DNA of 64,000 bases, taken from the NCBI GenBank assembly GCA_021521415.1, contig JAIQDT010002819.1, forward strand, positions 248,001-312,000, read 5' to 3'. This document shows positions 1 through 13,210 of this stretch, one piece after another. Positions within the stretch are counted from its first letter, which is position 1, and every line of letters starts with the position of its first letter. Origin of the DNA: Bidens hawaiensis. Lineage: Eukaryota > Streptophyta > Magnoliopsida > Asterales > Asteraceae. The position numbers and the translations under genes were made by a program. Under the pieces are notes generated by a model. The model ran no database searches and was not told where the DNA came from. It saw nothing but the letters and a program-made list of their open reading frames with translations.

Positions 1-196
1 CGAGACCTTAACTAACGGTTTGGCCCCAAAACTTTGTCAAAATGGCCGAATTGAACCGTCAACATCGCTGGTTTCATCACTAGCTAGCTTTCCACTCTCC
101 CTAATGTTGAATTTTACTTGACTTTATCATTTTCAATCCCATGTTTGACATATAAGTCATGTTTGTTTGGTCGATGTGTAGTTTCTACATATAAAG

Positions 197-3100
197 AAGG
201 CAAATGGTCAAGTTACCATTGGTGACTTGCCACCATTGCTTTCCAAGTTGAAGCCGTTCAATGTAATATTCAAGGAGGACGAAATAAGGGAAATATTATG
301 TGAGCCTGGTATAGACGAAGGCACCAAACTCGATTTTGATGGGTTTCTTAAGGTAATTTTGCTATTAAGTTAATTTATTTATATTAATTTAGGTTGTTTT
401 TTATTTTGAACAACAATTCCTAGCTTTTCCTAGGATAAATACACCATAGCCTACACCCTACAAGATTTGAACCTTAACCATTTTTGTGGACATATCACCA
501 TGATGTCGCCTTGGGGACACTAATTTAGGTTATTTAGCGCTTTCGGTTTGTAACCACTTTTATTTAATTAGATGTAAAATGGAAACCCTTTTACATTTTC
601 TTTCATATTTTACAACCAAGTTACATTTTAATACCTAACCGGTAGTACGCCATTTTTTTCCGTTCATTTTCAAAATTGTTAACGTGACATATTATCGGTC
701 ATTTTAGTGCCAAGTATATGTCATGTGGCATATGTTGTGAAATTTGTTTGACTTAATCGGGTTGTTCACTTGTGAAACTGCCAGCTGGTAAACTATTTGG
801 CAAAACAAAGAAGCTGTTAGGAAATTAAGGGTTGAATAATTTAAGCGCAGTTTAGTCTTTTGGTTAGTTAGGTAATTTATTTTATTTCGATTTATTCTAT
901 TTTCGCTTAAGTTTACTTCTGGAGTTGTATTTTAGCATTAACATGTTGAGACTTTCTTGAGTTTCCTATATAAGTTGATTTAGGGTATCTTGTTTTTCAA
1001 GTTTGAGTCTATTATTTAATGGGCCATGGACTGATCATGGACTGGAGGCTATGGCTTTCTAAGTTAATCCCAGTTTTCATCTTTGATAAACTTCGCGTCG
1101 AGCAACTGTTCTTGTTATTTCAGTTTTGTTTGTGCCTAATATAAAGTTGGTTGTTTAACTTATAAAAAATGTAAATTTCATTTCTATTCTGTGCAGTTTG
1201 CCTTTTGAATAGCTGCAAGTTTTTTTTTCTTTGGATCAACTTTTAAGCAACTGAATTATACGTGCAGGCTTACCTAAATTTACAAGCTCAAGCTACTAAA
1301 AAAATAGGAAATTCGAAGAACGCGTCTTCTTTTCTCCAAAAGTCCACAACAGTACACACTGTGCAGAATTCTGAGAAAGAAGTTTATGTTGCTCATATTA
1401 ATAGCTATCTAAGAGACGATCCATTTATGAAGCAGTTTCTTCCTATTGATCCATCCACCAATCAACTGTATGAGCTTGTTAAAGACGGAGTTCTTCTATG
1501 GTATTTAATCAGGGTCTGCTGTTGTACTCTGCTTTCTCATGCCCTTTAGGAGCCAACTGGTTTTTGGTAGTTTTTATATGAGAGTAAATTGATAAAAATA
1601 GCTATATTAGTCCAATAGCTTAAAGATTATTTTTTCTGACCCTGATCTTTCATTCTCATTGCAAGCAAGTCCAGTCCACCAACACCGTCCAACTTTTAAA
1701 AAACGACTAAATTACCCTTGGACTGAAATGGGACCAACCCGCTTATCAGTTCAAGTGTGTTTTGGTCATTTTGGGAAAAAAAATAACGATGGTGTTAGTG
1801 GACTTGACTTAATTGCAAAGAGAATGAAAGATCAGGGACCCACAAAGCAAGTTTTAAACAACTGGATTGTAATAGCTACTTTTGACAAGCCACAAGGACG
1901 AAAACTGCAATTTGCTCTTTTGTATATTATTATTGTTATTATCATATCTTATTTTGGTTTTAATGCAGTAAACTTATTAATCTCGCGGTGCCCAACACAA
2001 TAGATGATCGGGCTATTAACACTAAAAAGGAACTTAATCTTTGGGAAAGAAATGAAAACCATACTCTTTGCCTTAATTCTGCAAAGGCTATCGGTTGCAC
2101 GTTGGTTAATGTTGGCAGTCAAGATCTGGCTGAGGGAAAAGTAAGCTGTTTGGCTCCTTTTTTCTTTATTATTTTAGAGGGCGTTTGGATGCGGGCTTTA
2201 TTGGTGGAATTTTTTACGTGTTTGCTTATAAACAGGGGTTGTGTTTTAACTTAAATCGAGCACAACAAGGTGTAACTTTAAAGTCTAGTTTTAATGCATC
2301 TATCCATACACCAAAACTGAATAATCACTTTGTATATATGCACATCCGAACACCCTTAGTTGAGGCTTTTAGTTTATATAGTCTCACTTTTATTTCCTCA
2401 AATTAACTTGCAGCCTCATTTGGTACTCGGACTAATATCTCAAATCATAAAGGTTGGTCCTTTCATTTGGAGCAAGGCATCTTATTTTTTGTAACTTTTT
2501 TTTAGTTCTTCATTGCTGATGTTTATAACTTACTGTTGTAATGGTGGGCCCATCAGATCCAACTTCTGGCAGATCTCAGCCTCAAAAAGACACCTCAGCT
2601 TCTTGAATTGCTGGATGATGATGATGTAATTCTTAACTATTCTTTGTCTTTCTTGTTTTTCATATTCATCATCCGTTCGTTTAATCATATGTACATTTTT
2701 TCTAGGATCCCGAGGAGCTCGTAACATCATCTCCTGAGAAAGTCTTACTTAAATGGATGAACTTTCATCTTAAGAAAGCCGGTTACACTAAAACTGTAAC
2801 AAATTTCTCAGCAGATGTAAAGGTAACCACTTTATAATCATTGTTTACTAACTTTTTTGTTCTTCGTATAATAGTGCCATTTGCTACATTTGTAGGATGG
2901 AGAAGCTTATGCTTATCTGCTTAATGTTCTTGCACCAGAACACTGCAACCCGGCCACACTCGATACCAAGGACCCAGTTGAACGGGCCCAATTGGTACTT
3001 GAACATGCTGAAAAAGTTAAATGTAAAAAATTTTTGACTCCTAAAGATATCGTTGACGGGTCAACAAACTTGAATCTGGCATTTGTTGCGCAGTTATTCC

Positions 3101-6079
3101 ATGAGAGGTTTGAGATGCCTATCTATTTCATTCATTAAGATGCTATATGTAGCAAAAAAAATTGTGCGTGTAGGGCGGGCTTAGTAATGGGTCAAATTGT
3201 GTAAATGTTTCAACGAGCCAAAACAGTCGAGTTGGTGTGAACCTCAATATCTTCTCTTCTCCGCCTTTTGAATTCCATGAATAATTTAAATATTTTGCTA
3301 ACAACCATCTTTTTTATTTTTGGTTTAAAAAGAATAGTATTTAAGTATAACTACCAAGAATGTTGTTTCCCTTTATGTGATATTTGTCTATCTTCCTATT
3401 TTGTTTTAATAATTTTTTGTCTTGTTACTTTATATTGGTTGATTTATATATTGTAACCCAAAGAACATGCATTTTATTTACCATATATTAATATTTTTTT
3501 CATAAACTACCAGCGTGCCTTATCATTTATCTTGTTCTAGTCACTGTACATTTTTGTGCATACGACTGATTATATAATGTTGCGTATTGTTTAGGTCGTT
3601 TGTAACCGATGAATTTCATCTTTATATAAATTGGAAATTTTACGTATCTATATAAAAACTATCATTTTCTGTAGTTGGCATTTTGCATATGAAGTGACTG
3701 AAACTAGGCACAAAGTCACTTATAAAGATAATATATGTGTAGGAATGGGCTATCTAATGATAATAGCAAGGTTTGTTATGCTGAGATGATGCAAGTTGAT
3801 GAAGAAGTGTCCAGGGAAGAACGATGTTTCAGACTTTGGATTAATAGTCTTGGAATTGCTTCATATATTGAAAATGTGTTTGAAGATGTCAGAAATGGGT
3901 ACGCATACGTTTCGATACAAACATACACTAGTCATTTGCCGTTATGTACACGCATTTTAGATTTCATATGCTACAAAAACTTAATGCACATAATTCTTTT
4001 AAGGGATTTGATCAACATAGCCCTTAAGGCTATGGATAACAACTAAATAACTAATTTATGATTACTAAAGAAAAGTATTTATCAAAAAATTGTTATTGTT
4101 AACTACATGTTTACAACATTGTGTTCGATTTTTGTTGCATATTGAAATCAGAGACAATTGAGTGTGACTCTTAATTAGTTCATGCAGGTGGATTCTTCTA
4201 GAAATTCTAGATAAAGTTTCTCCAGGCTCGGTTAATTGGAAGCAAACAACTAAACCACCTATCAAGATGCCATTTAGAAAAGTTGAAAATTGTAATCAAG
4301 CAATTAGGATTGGAAAATATTTAAGATTCTCCCTTGTGAACATACAAGGTCCTGATATTGTAGAAGGAAACAAGAAGCTCATACTAGGTGACAACCCATG
4401 ATCTTCCACTCGTATTATTGCACAAAAGTAGAGGTGGCAATTTTGACTTGTTTACTTATGAATAGTTTGATTCAGGTTTTTGTTTTATCTCAAACGGGTC
4501 AAATAAAAAATAGTTTTAGGGTTAATGGTGGCAAAAACCAACCAACTTTCAAGATTTTAGTTGTTTACTACTTCAACTTTCTTAGGGTTAACCAACTGAC
4601 TTTCATCATTTTATCAATTAAGTCCCTTACTTTCTTTTATTGAGTGCTTTAACCCCTATATTATTTTTTATATCCCATTGAATCTATGTTAAATGATTAT
4701 TAAAATCTGCTATTTAAACTTTTATTTAAAGTAGTGTTGAAGGGTTAAACCTCCAAAATGTTTAAGGTTGGTTGGTTGTTACCATTATTAAACAACACTT
4801 TATTCAAAGATTTAAGCGAGTATTGTAACAATATTGTTTTTGTTATCATATAAGATCACACTAGATTATATAGAGATTTTGAGGAGTGGACAAAAAGGTG
4901 TTTCAGCCCGCCTTGCCCTACAGAAATTGACCCGTTTGACCCAAGCCTGTTACCACTATCTGTATTGCCACCTCTACATGAAAGAGAAGCATTTTTAACG
5001 TGTATAATAATATGCATCTTTTGTTTCAGCTTACTTATGGCAGTTGATGAGGTATAATATGATTCAGCTTTTAAAGCACTTGAGAACTCGCTCCCAAGAG
5101 ATAACTGATGATTATATTTTGAGATGGGCGAATCGAAAAATAAAATCCACAGGCAGAACTTCACAAATGGAGAATTACAAGGTCTGTTAAAAACAAGTTT
5201 ATTTATCTATCATTGCCATAATATTGTTAACTGATTACATTTTTTTGTTGATGGTTTTTGCAGGATAAAACCCTTTCTAGTGGGATTTTCTTCCTTGAGC
5301 TTCTCACTGCAGTGGAGCCTCGGGTTGTCAATTGGAACCTTGTAACCAAGGGTATAACTGGTATGGTTTTTTACCTTTTAACCCTGCTCAGTATGTTAGA
5401 TGTTTGTTCTTTTTTTTTTTTTTGAATTTTATGAATAGTTGATATATGTTGAATATGGTTGTACATCAATTATGTACACAAAATATTAAAAATGGGTGAA
5501 GTGTTTGCAGGTCAACCCGCCCCAGCCCATTTTGGCCAATTCTAGAAATGACCCATTTATGACTAATCATAGACGTGGCAATGTTGGCCCCAAAAATCAA
5601 AAAACTAGCTAAAAGGGAAACGGAATATCACTCAAATCTATTCCAACTTCCTAACACGTGTTTTATCCAATTATTTAGATTATTATTTGTAATATTATGT
5701 TTTTGATTAGCCCTGCTTGCGGTGCGCACATATGATGTATATATGTGTGAACCCTCGGGTGGGCAAAAGTGAAATTGCACTAATTTTGACGTTATTTTAC
5801 TAATCTCGTGAAAATAACGTTAAAAGTGACGGACGGTTAATCAGGCATCATGTAGTGGCGTTGATAGCTGAAAGATAAGGGTACATGCACCGATCAGCCG
5901 GTGTCCCGATGATTGAGTGCTATGTGCCTTATGTCCAAGGCTTGATGCAAAACTACTATCGAGCCGGGGGTCTCACCGGAAGCAGCCTCTCTATCCCTAT
6001 GGGGTAGAGGTAAGGCTGCCTACATCTTACACTCCTCAGACCCTACTAGGCTTTGCTATTGGTGGGATATACTGAGTAC

Positions 6080-6118
<39 letters not shown>

Positions 6119-6678
6119 ATTATGTTTTTGATTCTTAATACATCAACTATGTTTTTGATTCTCAACCACCATCTTTTCATGATGCTGAAATTTGATTATC
6201 ATTTGTTAATTGTGGATCTAGATGAAGAGAAGAAGTTGAATGCAACTTACATCATCAGTGTTGCCCGAAAGCTTGGTTGCTCAATCTTCTTGTTGCCTGA
6301 AGACATCATGGAGGTATATTGCAGCCTTTATGTAAATTATCATTGGAACTGCCTCAAAATCCTATTATTACAAAAATAATAATAAACTAAACTTCTAATA
6401 TAGTGGTTTAAAGCTTTATGTGGCGGTTGTTTCGACAGGTGCACCCGAAAATGATGCTCATGCTGACAGCTAGCATTATGTATTTTTACCTTCAACAGAC
6501 CGACGAAGAACCTGAATCCGCAACGTCATCTATTCCAGCCACACCCGATTTATCACCAGGGCCTTCTATCAATGGCGACGAAGACATTTTCGCGAATGAA
6601 CATTTCAACATGACCATTGATGATGCAGCCTCAGATACCACATATGCTTCAAATCTTGAAGATATTGCTTCACTGTAA
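197..6678 (+). CDS. FIM: Plant fimbrin (actin-bundling protein), 5' partial
   Basis: Fimbrins cross-link actin filaments into bundles in the cytoplasm. Exons by splice signals: 197-352, 1268-1500, 1969-2140, 2414-2452, 2557-2625, 2706-2822, 2896-3107, 3743-3898, 4188-4387, 5030-5181, 5264-5360, 6222-6313, 6439-6678. They sum to 1935 nt, giving 644 visible residues and a TAA stop. Visible residues 1-52 match the degenerate EF-hand-like N-terminal region. Four calponin-homology domains follow at roughly 88-205, 228-330, 350-455 and 475-585, forming the two actin-binding modules. An acidic Ser/Thr-rich tail ends the protein. Plant fimbrins are about 650-750 aa, so only a short first coding exon (about 35 aa) should lie upstream of base 1. 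The join at 1500/1969 splits a Cys codon and restores the conserved GVLLCKLIN motif. Introns carry a hAT element and a SINE-like insertion. The family call is firm; the paralogue cannot be told. Confidence 0.95.
353..1267. other. Fimbrin intron, no further feature
   Basis: AT-rich intron between the EF-hand-like exon and the first CH-domain exon. It starts GTAATT and ends GTGCAG. I see no gene or clear mobile element inside. Confidence 0.6.
4429..4976. mobile_element. hAT-type non-autonomous element in a fimbrin intron
   Basis: Terminal inverted repeats TAGAGGTGGCAAT (left) and ATTGCCACCTCTA (right) bound 548 bp. They are flanked by 8-bp direct repeats CACAAAAG (4421-4428) and CATGAAAG (4977-4984), 6 of 8 matching, as expected for an aged hAT insertion. 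No transposase is encoded. Inside, about 4524-4795, a second inverted pair (TAATGGTGGCAAAAACCAAC and its near-complement) suggests a nested insertion. The element lies wholly in the intron before the exon at 5030 and leaves splice sites untouched. Confidence 0.75.
5709..6116 (+). mobile_element. SINE-like retroposon with GAT-repeat tail in a fimbrin intron
   Basis: A 408-bp insertion flanked by a perfect 17-bp direct repeat, ATATTATGTTTTTGATT, at 5692-5708 and 6117-6133. The 3' half (about 5960-6075) carries the GGTAAGGCTGCCTACATCTTA-like block typical of plant SINE 3' regions as I remember them. The tail is a run of GAT triplets (about 6080-6116). A long TSD plus a simple-repeat tail is the hallmark of target-primed retroposition. 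I could not place clear A and B boxes in the 5' half, so the head class is unsure. It sits in the intron upstream of the exon at 6222. Confidence 0.75.
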
Positions 6679-8391
6679 ATCTTGTTGGTCTACATACATT
6701 TGTGAACAGATAATTAAATAGGCTAAAGCTGTAGATTTGATGAGAGTACAAAAGGTCAAGGTCAGTTTTTTGGGTGGTGTGGGGGTTGTTAAATCTTTAT
6801 TCTTCCATGTAAGTAATGTTTGGAGTTTAAACTTGCCTTTTACAGTTGTTTTAAACGCAGTTTGTATTGCACTGGCATTATGTCAGGTTGAGATTCATAG
6901 GCATATAGAGGGAGACTTCACATAATTGTAATCAAGTTTCTCTTATATTTTATTAAAGTCACACAATCTTTAATTCTCTTTACAAAGTCACCCAACTTTA
7001 TTACTTGTGTCTATCTAGCGCAATTATCATGTTTCCAGGTTACCTTTATGACGTGTCATGTCACATTTTTTCAATCTTCCGCAAAATTCTCAACTAAAAT
7101 CACATTGATCTTTGATTAAAGAGGCATCGTCGATCAAACCTCGGCCATCCAACATCGATCAAGACCATCGACTTATTCAAGGTAAACTCGATCAAAACCC
7201 TCGGACGCTCCTGTATACCTTGTATACATGACCATTCAATGTCATTCAAACCCCCCAAACCCTCGACATTTTGGCGATTCTGGTGGAAACCCCTCGGTCG
7301 TTCCAAGCGATTCAGCACTTATTCGATTTTGGGTCGATTGTCTTTGTCATTTTTGGTTCTCTATCTCTCCCTTGTTATATGTTCGGTTGATAAGCTAATT
7401 GGTATTTGTTTGAAGTATGAATACTTATAGGGATATATGCATCTTTGATTCTTTGGCTACTTTATGTTCAATTTTTTCTAGAAGAAACCACATCGATTAC
7501 CCTCTCGTTGAATAAGGGTGATATGATCCTGGACCTGGGACTACAAGTCTACAAGCATAGCAGCCTTGCAAAGTCGCACGACCCAGTAAAGACCCAAGAC
7601 TTGGTATGTTTGCATGATCCCTTCTCACTATAAAGCCCGTATCCAAACAAAATGCTCTCGAATTGAAACCGAGACGGATATGTGGAGTAAAATCAATCAA
7701 ACAAACAGAAATGATAAAGATGTATAACTGTATTGATAATCAAATAGGTTGGCTAACACAAACACACACACATCATAAGAACAATCAAAGACCCCTATTT
7801 ACCAATCGCGTAGATCCTCTATGTAAACTTTAAGTAATCGCATTACCATAAGCGAATTATTCTTCAAGTTCTCACTTGATATTATAAGTCACGTATTTTA
7901 AGTCTATAGATTAGGATTGCATTCTCTGTTTAAAGCATTGTAACAATAGATTCATATTGCCCAAGGATTTTGTCTCTTTGTTGGAAATTTTTAATTTTGA
8001 CTATTGTTGTTATATCAAATTGGTGGGAATTTTAACTACTTTTGAAATTCAAATTGGTAACTACTTAAGGCATTTATCAAGCCCTAAACTACTAATCATG
8101 CTCATTCTTTGGTTTGCTTAATTCACCCTCAAAAACTACATACGAAGTTCTTGATCTCGTTGAGTTTTATCCGATAGAAATATTTGGAGAACCACTAGAT
8201 AGTTTCAACCTGAAAGTTCCAAACAACTCTTATAAAATCCAAGACACTAGCTACTTTGTTCAACCTTCAACAAACCACCACCATCGGCCCTTCTTCGTTC
8301 TATAGTCACTAGGCTACTTTGTAAAAACTACAACAAATCACCACCATCACTTCCTATATATGTTCTATGTTAAGGAGTTTGAAGGAATCAG
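6679..8391. other. Fimbrin 3' flank and intergenic DNA
   Basis: Downstream of the fimbrin stop there is probably a 3' UTR for the first few hundred bases (AT-rich, no certain polyadenylation signal chosen). The rest shows no coding sequence I can support. Short open frames here have no recognisable domain. Confidence 0.5.
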
Positions 8392-8541
8392 GAACCATCA
8401 GACGCCTTGCTCAATCGTTTCCTTTCCGGTCTTCGCAAGGACATCCAACAAGAGTTTGTAGTTTTAAACCCGGCCACCACATTTCAATTGGTTGTTAGCC
8501 TTGCCAAGCTGCTTAAGGATAAATGCTATATTGCCACGATG
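8392..8541 (+). pseudogene. Fragment of LTR-retrotransposon gag
   Basis: A 50-codon open stretch reads like the conserved core of plant gypsy gag: a LLNRFLSGLRKDIQQE-type motif, then an alternation of Leu, Ala and Lys up to a LAKLLKDK motif. No start, LTR or neighbouring gag sequence is visible, and the frame has no clear extension. I read it as an isolated relic. The call rests on motif similarity only. Confidence 0.55.
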
Positions 8542-9751
8542 CAATCTCCCATTTGACTCACTTCATTTTCGTTATCCCTCACTCACCCTCATTGCTACCA
8601 CGGGTTCCGTCCCAACCTCTCTCCCTTGTTACGAGTCCCAATTTTTGCCAGCTCCCCGCTACAGTTTCTAAAATAGAGTCTATTTGTATTATCCTAACGC
8701 ATATAATGGAGCACCGTAACCATTTTAAATTTTAAGTAATATAGCCTTTGATGCTATATGTAATACTCAACGCATGTGGTCAGAGTATCTAATTGGCATA
8801 TTTGTCTCTTATACTTTTAGGCTCTTTAAACATTACTATAGATTTTTTCTAGTTAAAGAAAGTTAACATATTATGTAATTACCTATGCATGTGTTTATCA
8901 TCGCATCGTGTAGACACCTTTTTGGTGTTTGTACCTTTTTTTTGGCTGCATTAAACCCCCCTTCTTTGAAATGCAAAATATTATCTAGCGTATTGTTAAA
9001 GCAAAGCCAAATGCCATTTCATATGCTTTTTTATTTATATATAACTTTTATGGGTGCCAAAGATTAAAAACATAGTAAATACTATATAGAAATCAATTTA
9101 TAAACATTTATATAGATATAAAAATTCAACTTTCTAGCCAACTCAATTGGCTATGACAGTTTGAATCCAAGCCACATGGAAGTTTTATCTTGTCTGCGTC
9201 ACGCTAGAGAGTTTCGACTATTGTGGATGACGCAACTGGTGTCAAGTGACCAAGAGCATGAGGAGAACCCCGGAAGCCAGGGTATGCTTTTCGGAATAAA
9301 CTCTTAGGTTTCAAACCAGGGCTGTTCACGAGCTGAGACAAACCAAGCAAAGGCTTGCTTGTTTACAACCGAACCGAATTGAGCGGCTGAAATTCGAACC
9401 GAGCGAAAAACGAAACAAGCAAAAATCGAATCGAGCATTTTTTGATCGAACATCGAGCGATTTCAAGCATTGTTTATTTCTTTTTTCACTTTAAAATTTT
9501 CAATAAGAAACATGTTTGAATGCTGTAGATAATATATTTTATAAACAAATTAGTAGTTTTTAGACAAATTTATAATATGTTGTAAATTTTTAAGAGAAAG
9601 AAGTTTGAAGTGAGATATAATGAACATGTAAACAAATTTTTAATATGCTTAAAACTTGAATCAAACTAATAAAACTATAAAATTGACATAATAGGAAAAA
9701 TTTTAAAATGTTTAAAAAAATTGTATACTTATATTTTATGTGTGTTGTTTA
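8542..9751. repeat. Intergenic DNA with an old low-complexity repeat
   Basis: AT-rich, no gene. From about 9318 to 9480 a run of Arg/Ser-codon-like CGAACCGAGC and CGAGC motifs appears, and a related CCGAACCGAGC run reappears at about 11620-11685, on the other side of the Helitron. The Helitron therefore seems to have inserted into an older element whose ends I cannot define. Confidence 0.4.
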
Positions 9752-11564
9752 TCTATACTATATATAATACATGAGACAAGGGTAAATTAAGACACTTGAT
9801 TTTAAAAGTTTTACAAATTCTAATGCATAAAGTACATGTGTTAATAGGGGTAAACTTGTCTTTTAAACATAACCATAATTTATCAAACTTACAAGTTTAC
9901 CCCCTCATCATTAACCATATTATGTTTTTAATTTTAGTTTTAACTAACTTCCCACCCATGATTTTTAAACGACAATAACTTTCTCATACGTTAATATTTT
10001 TGTAGAAAAATTATATCATAAAAACGAACATTTTATTCTCTTTATTTTGAATATGATAATGTAATAATTTTTAAATTTTAAACAAATTAATATGTTATGT
10101 AGGGGCTTTCAATGCCTATTCTGATGGTTTATAAGTTAAACTTGTGAGCCTAACGTTAGTATCGTTTTTTGTCGTCCAAAACAAAAACTCAGTCATTGAA
10201 AATTGAAACCAAACTGTTACTTACGGTATGGTTCCGGTTTGGTTTCACAGTTTAAGCTATGATAAAAAAAATGTTTAAAATAATTATTAATTTACCTATA
10301 CCATCAATCCTAACTAAGCATCAACAAGATATGATACCTTAGGGGATCATAATATGAAAAATGATAATTTTAGCCATATAAATAAAAGACCCAAGACACG
10401 AAATAATAACAAGAACAAACATTACTACAAATCATACTGGAATTATATTAATATAAAGCTGTAATATCCAAGTTTATTTATATCTATACTATATATAATA
10501 CATGAGAAAAAGGTAAACTAAGACACTTGATTTTAAAAGTTTTACAAATTTTAATGCATAAAAAACATGTTTTAACAGAGGTAAACTTGTCTTTTAAACA
10601 TAACCATAACTTATTCAACATACAAGTTTACCCCCTCATCTTTAACCATATTATGTTTTTAATTTAGTTTTAAACTAACTTCTCATCCATGATTTTTAAA
10701 CGACAACAACTTTTTCATACGTTAATATTTTTGTAGAAAAATTATACAATAAAAACGAACATTTTATTTTCTTTTATTTGAATTTGACATTGTTATAATT
10801 TTTAAAATTTAAACAAATTAATATGTTATGTAGGGGCATTCAATGCCGATTCTAATGGTTTTTAAGTTAAACTTGTGAGCCTAACGTTAGTATGGTTTTT
10901 TGGCGTCCAAAACCAAAACTGAGTCATTGAAAATTGAAACCAAACTGTAACTTACGGTATGGTTCCGGTTTGGTTTCACAGTTTAACCTATGATAATAAA
11001 TGTTTAAAATAATTATTAATTTAATTGTACCATCAATCCTAACTAAACATCAACAAGATATTATACCTTAGAGGATCATAATATTTAAAATGATAATTTT
11101 AGCCATATAAATGAAAGACCAAAGACACGAAATAATAGCAAGAACAAACATCATTACAAATCATACTGGAATTAGATTAATATAAAGTTGTTATATCCAA
11201 GTTTACATGTATTTAAAATTACTTTTTTCAATTGTATTTTAACTATATCTAATATATATAACAAAACATATCTAATACTAAATAATAAAAGAAATTAAAA
11301 TGCATTCAACACTTACAGTCTAGTCTGGTTTCATATGGCCGGTTTTCGATATAAACCGTAAACCAAACCAATGATATGGTTTGAAAATTTTGAAACTGAC
11401 CAACCGACCAAAAGTAAAAATATCAACTGTGAAACCACACCGATATCCGGTTTAAATTGTTTCACAATTTTAAACCAAACCATAACCATAAACACTCATA
11501 AGTGTTACGTGATTAACAGGGTCTGCGTTTAAACACCCGCCGCATCGCGCGGGCACCCTCCTAG
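9752..11564 (+). mobile_element. Non-autonomous Helitron with duplicated 5' end
   Basis: The element begins 5'-TCTATACTATATATAATACA and ends with CTAG at 11561-11564. Just before the end is a short GC hairpin (CCCGC...GCGGG, 11535-11555 region). It lies between A (9751) and T (11565), the Helitron A|T target rule, and has no TSD. The same 5' terminus recurs at 10483, so 9752-10482 (731 bp) and 10483 to about 11210 are direct, slightly diverged copies. Only the second copy continues to the 3' terminus. No RepHel protein is encoded, so it is non-autonomous. Confidence 0.8.
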
Positions 11565-13210
11565 TATATTTATTATATATTTGTTCATATACAATTATAT
11601 ATAAGATAAATTCAAAATATTCGAGCCGAACGAACCAAGCAGACCTTTGCTCGTTTACAAACCGAACCGAGCAGAACGGTTCCCTTACAATTAGGAAAAA
11701 AACAAACAAACATTTTCCGAGGGGTTTGGATGTTCAATTTCAAAAATATGTGAATAATGATGATTGTGGTCCTTCTAAATTAAAAAAATATAAAAAACTC
11801 ATTTCTGGCGGTTTCTCCAGTCTAGAGAGTAGAGCGTAGTCCTGAAGGCGACATATTCATATTCATTCATCGCTCTCGGTAACCCCCCGGATTCTTCGAC
11901 GATTCACTTTTCCATATCCAAAAGCCTTTACAAACACTGAAGGGATCATCTTATCTTACCTTACGCGTCTGCTTATATACAACTGTACGTCGTTTCTAAA
12001 GGTTTCCGACTCAACACTGAAGCCTTAATTTACGATACTCAAACCACATTTCATCCAATCCTATGCTAGCTCTGAAAATTAGGGCTTCGTGAAAACTCGA
12101 TACTTCTTACTCTTACTCGGTTTTGATGATCAACGATTATTCAACTACTCATTCATATTCTTCATTTCCTCTGTTGTGACGTTAGTAGTTACTCGTGGTT
12201 CCAGACATTTGTGGTTGTTGTTTTACTATTCATGCATTACATCACGTTACATTTCATTACATATGTTGTTGAATAAACCCTATGCTATATTAAACTTGTT
12301 GTCACAACTTGAGGGACCAACATTGACAACTCTGTCATAGTTGTTTATATATAAACCAAGGTATGGTTGGTTACACATCATATAACACATGAGATGCAAC
12401 CAAGTTAGGGTTTGACAGTGACAGATTGTAATTAGTTTTTTTAGTTATATTTTCTGATTGATATTATAAACAAGAGTTATTCGTTTTGCTTGTGTTTGAT
12501 TATTGATCGGGTCTTGAAAACTATTGGAAAAATACGAGTAGCAACCATAAATTGTTAATAAAAGCTCAATGTCCACTTGTTAACACTGATAACTGAATGC
12601 TTCGGTGCAATGTTGTGATCTCTTGCCCCCTTGTTTTCACATTTGAAGGCCAACCATTTAAACCAACTCGATTGAAAGACTCTTACATTGCCTTTATCGG
12701 TCTTAATCACTAGTAGTGTGTATTATAAAGCTTTCTCAGGTGTTATTTGTGTATCATATCTACTTTTGAACTATTTCATGTTTGTGTTTGTTAGCATGTG
12801 GCTCCTATGGTGGTGTAAGTTGATTTTCTTGAGTCTTGATGCTACCAATTTTTTTTTTTTTTTTTTTTATCACAATGTTACATTATTATAGGAAACCAAA
12901 CCGTGCAACTTATAAAACCTGGGTGGATTTTGTGTCTTGCTTACATTTTTCTTTTGAAAGATTAATTATATACTTCATACACACTAAACTGGACCATTGT
13001 TTGCTGATTTCACCATCTTACCAAAATTAATGCTAAATTTAGTTTTGAATAATTCATTGTTTGGTTTAAAAATGGTCATTGGGGTTATTTATTTATTTTT
13101 TTTTATCAAATTTAACTGTGCTTTTTTGACTTGGATGTTCGTATGTGTGAAATATTTAACGTGTTTTAAGTGATTTTCTCATTGCTAATGTACTGAGGGA
13201 AGTTTAGAAC
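11565..13210 (+). promoter_or_regulatory. Upstream region and probable 5' UTR of the EDM2-like gene
   Basis: After remnants of the older repeat (to about 11720), the stretch 11800-12100 becomes more CG-rich and reads like promoter/5' leader DNA. The 1.1 kb before the ATG may include a 5'-UTR intron, which is common in plant chromatin genes. I cannot fix a TATA box, transcription start or UTR splice sites. A T18 run lies near 12849-12868. Short open frames here look non-coding. Confidence 0.35.

Noticed and set aside
1659..2003. 114-codon open frame inside a fimbrin intron
   Set aside because: It lacks a family match and overlaps the real fimbrin exon at 1969 in another frame. The conserved join 1500/1969 shows that it is intron.
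6053..6379. Open frame with a poly-Asp run
   Set aside because: The Asp run is the GAT tail of the SINE-like insertion; only 6222-6313 is a true fimbrin exon.
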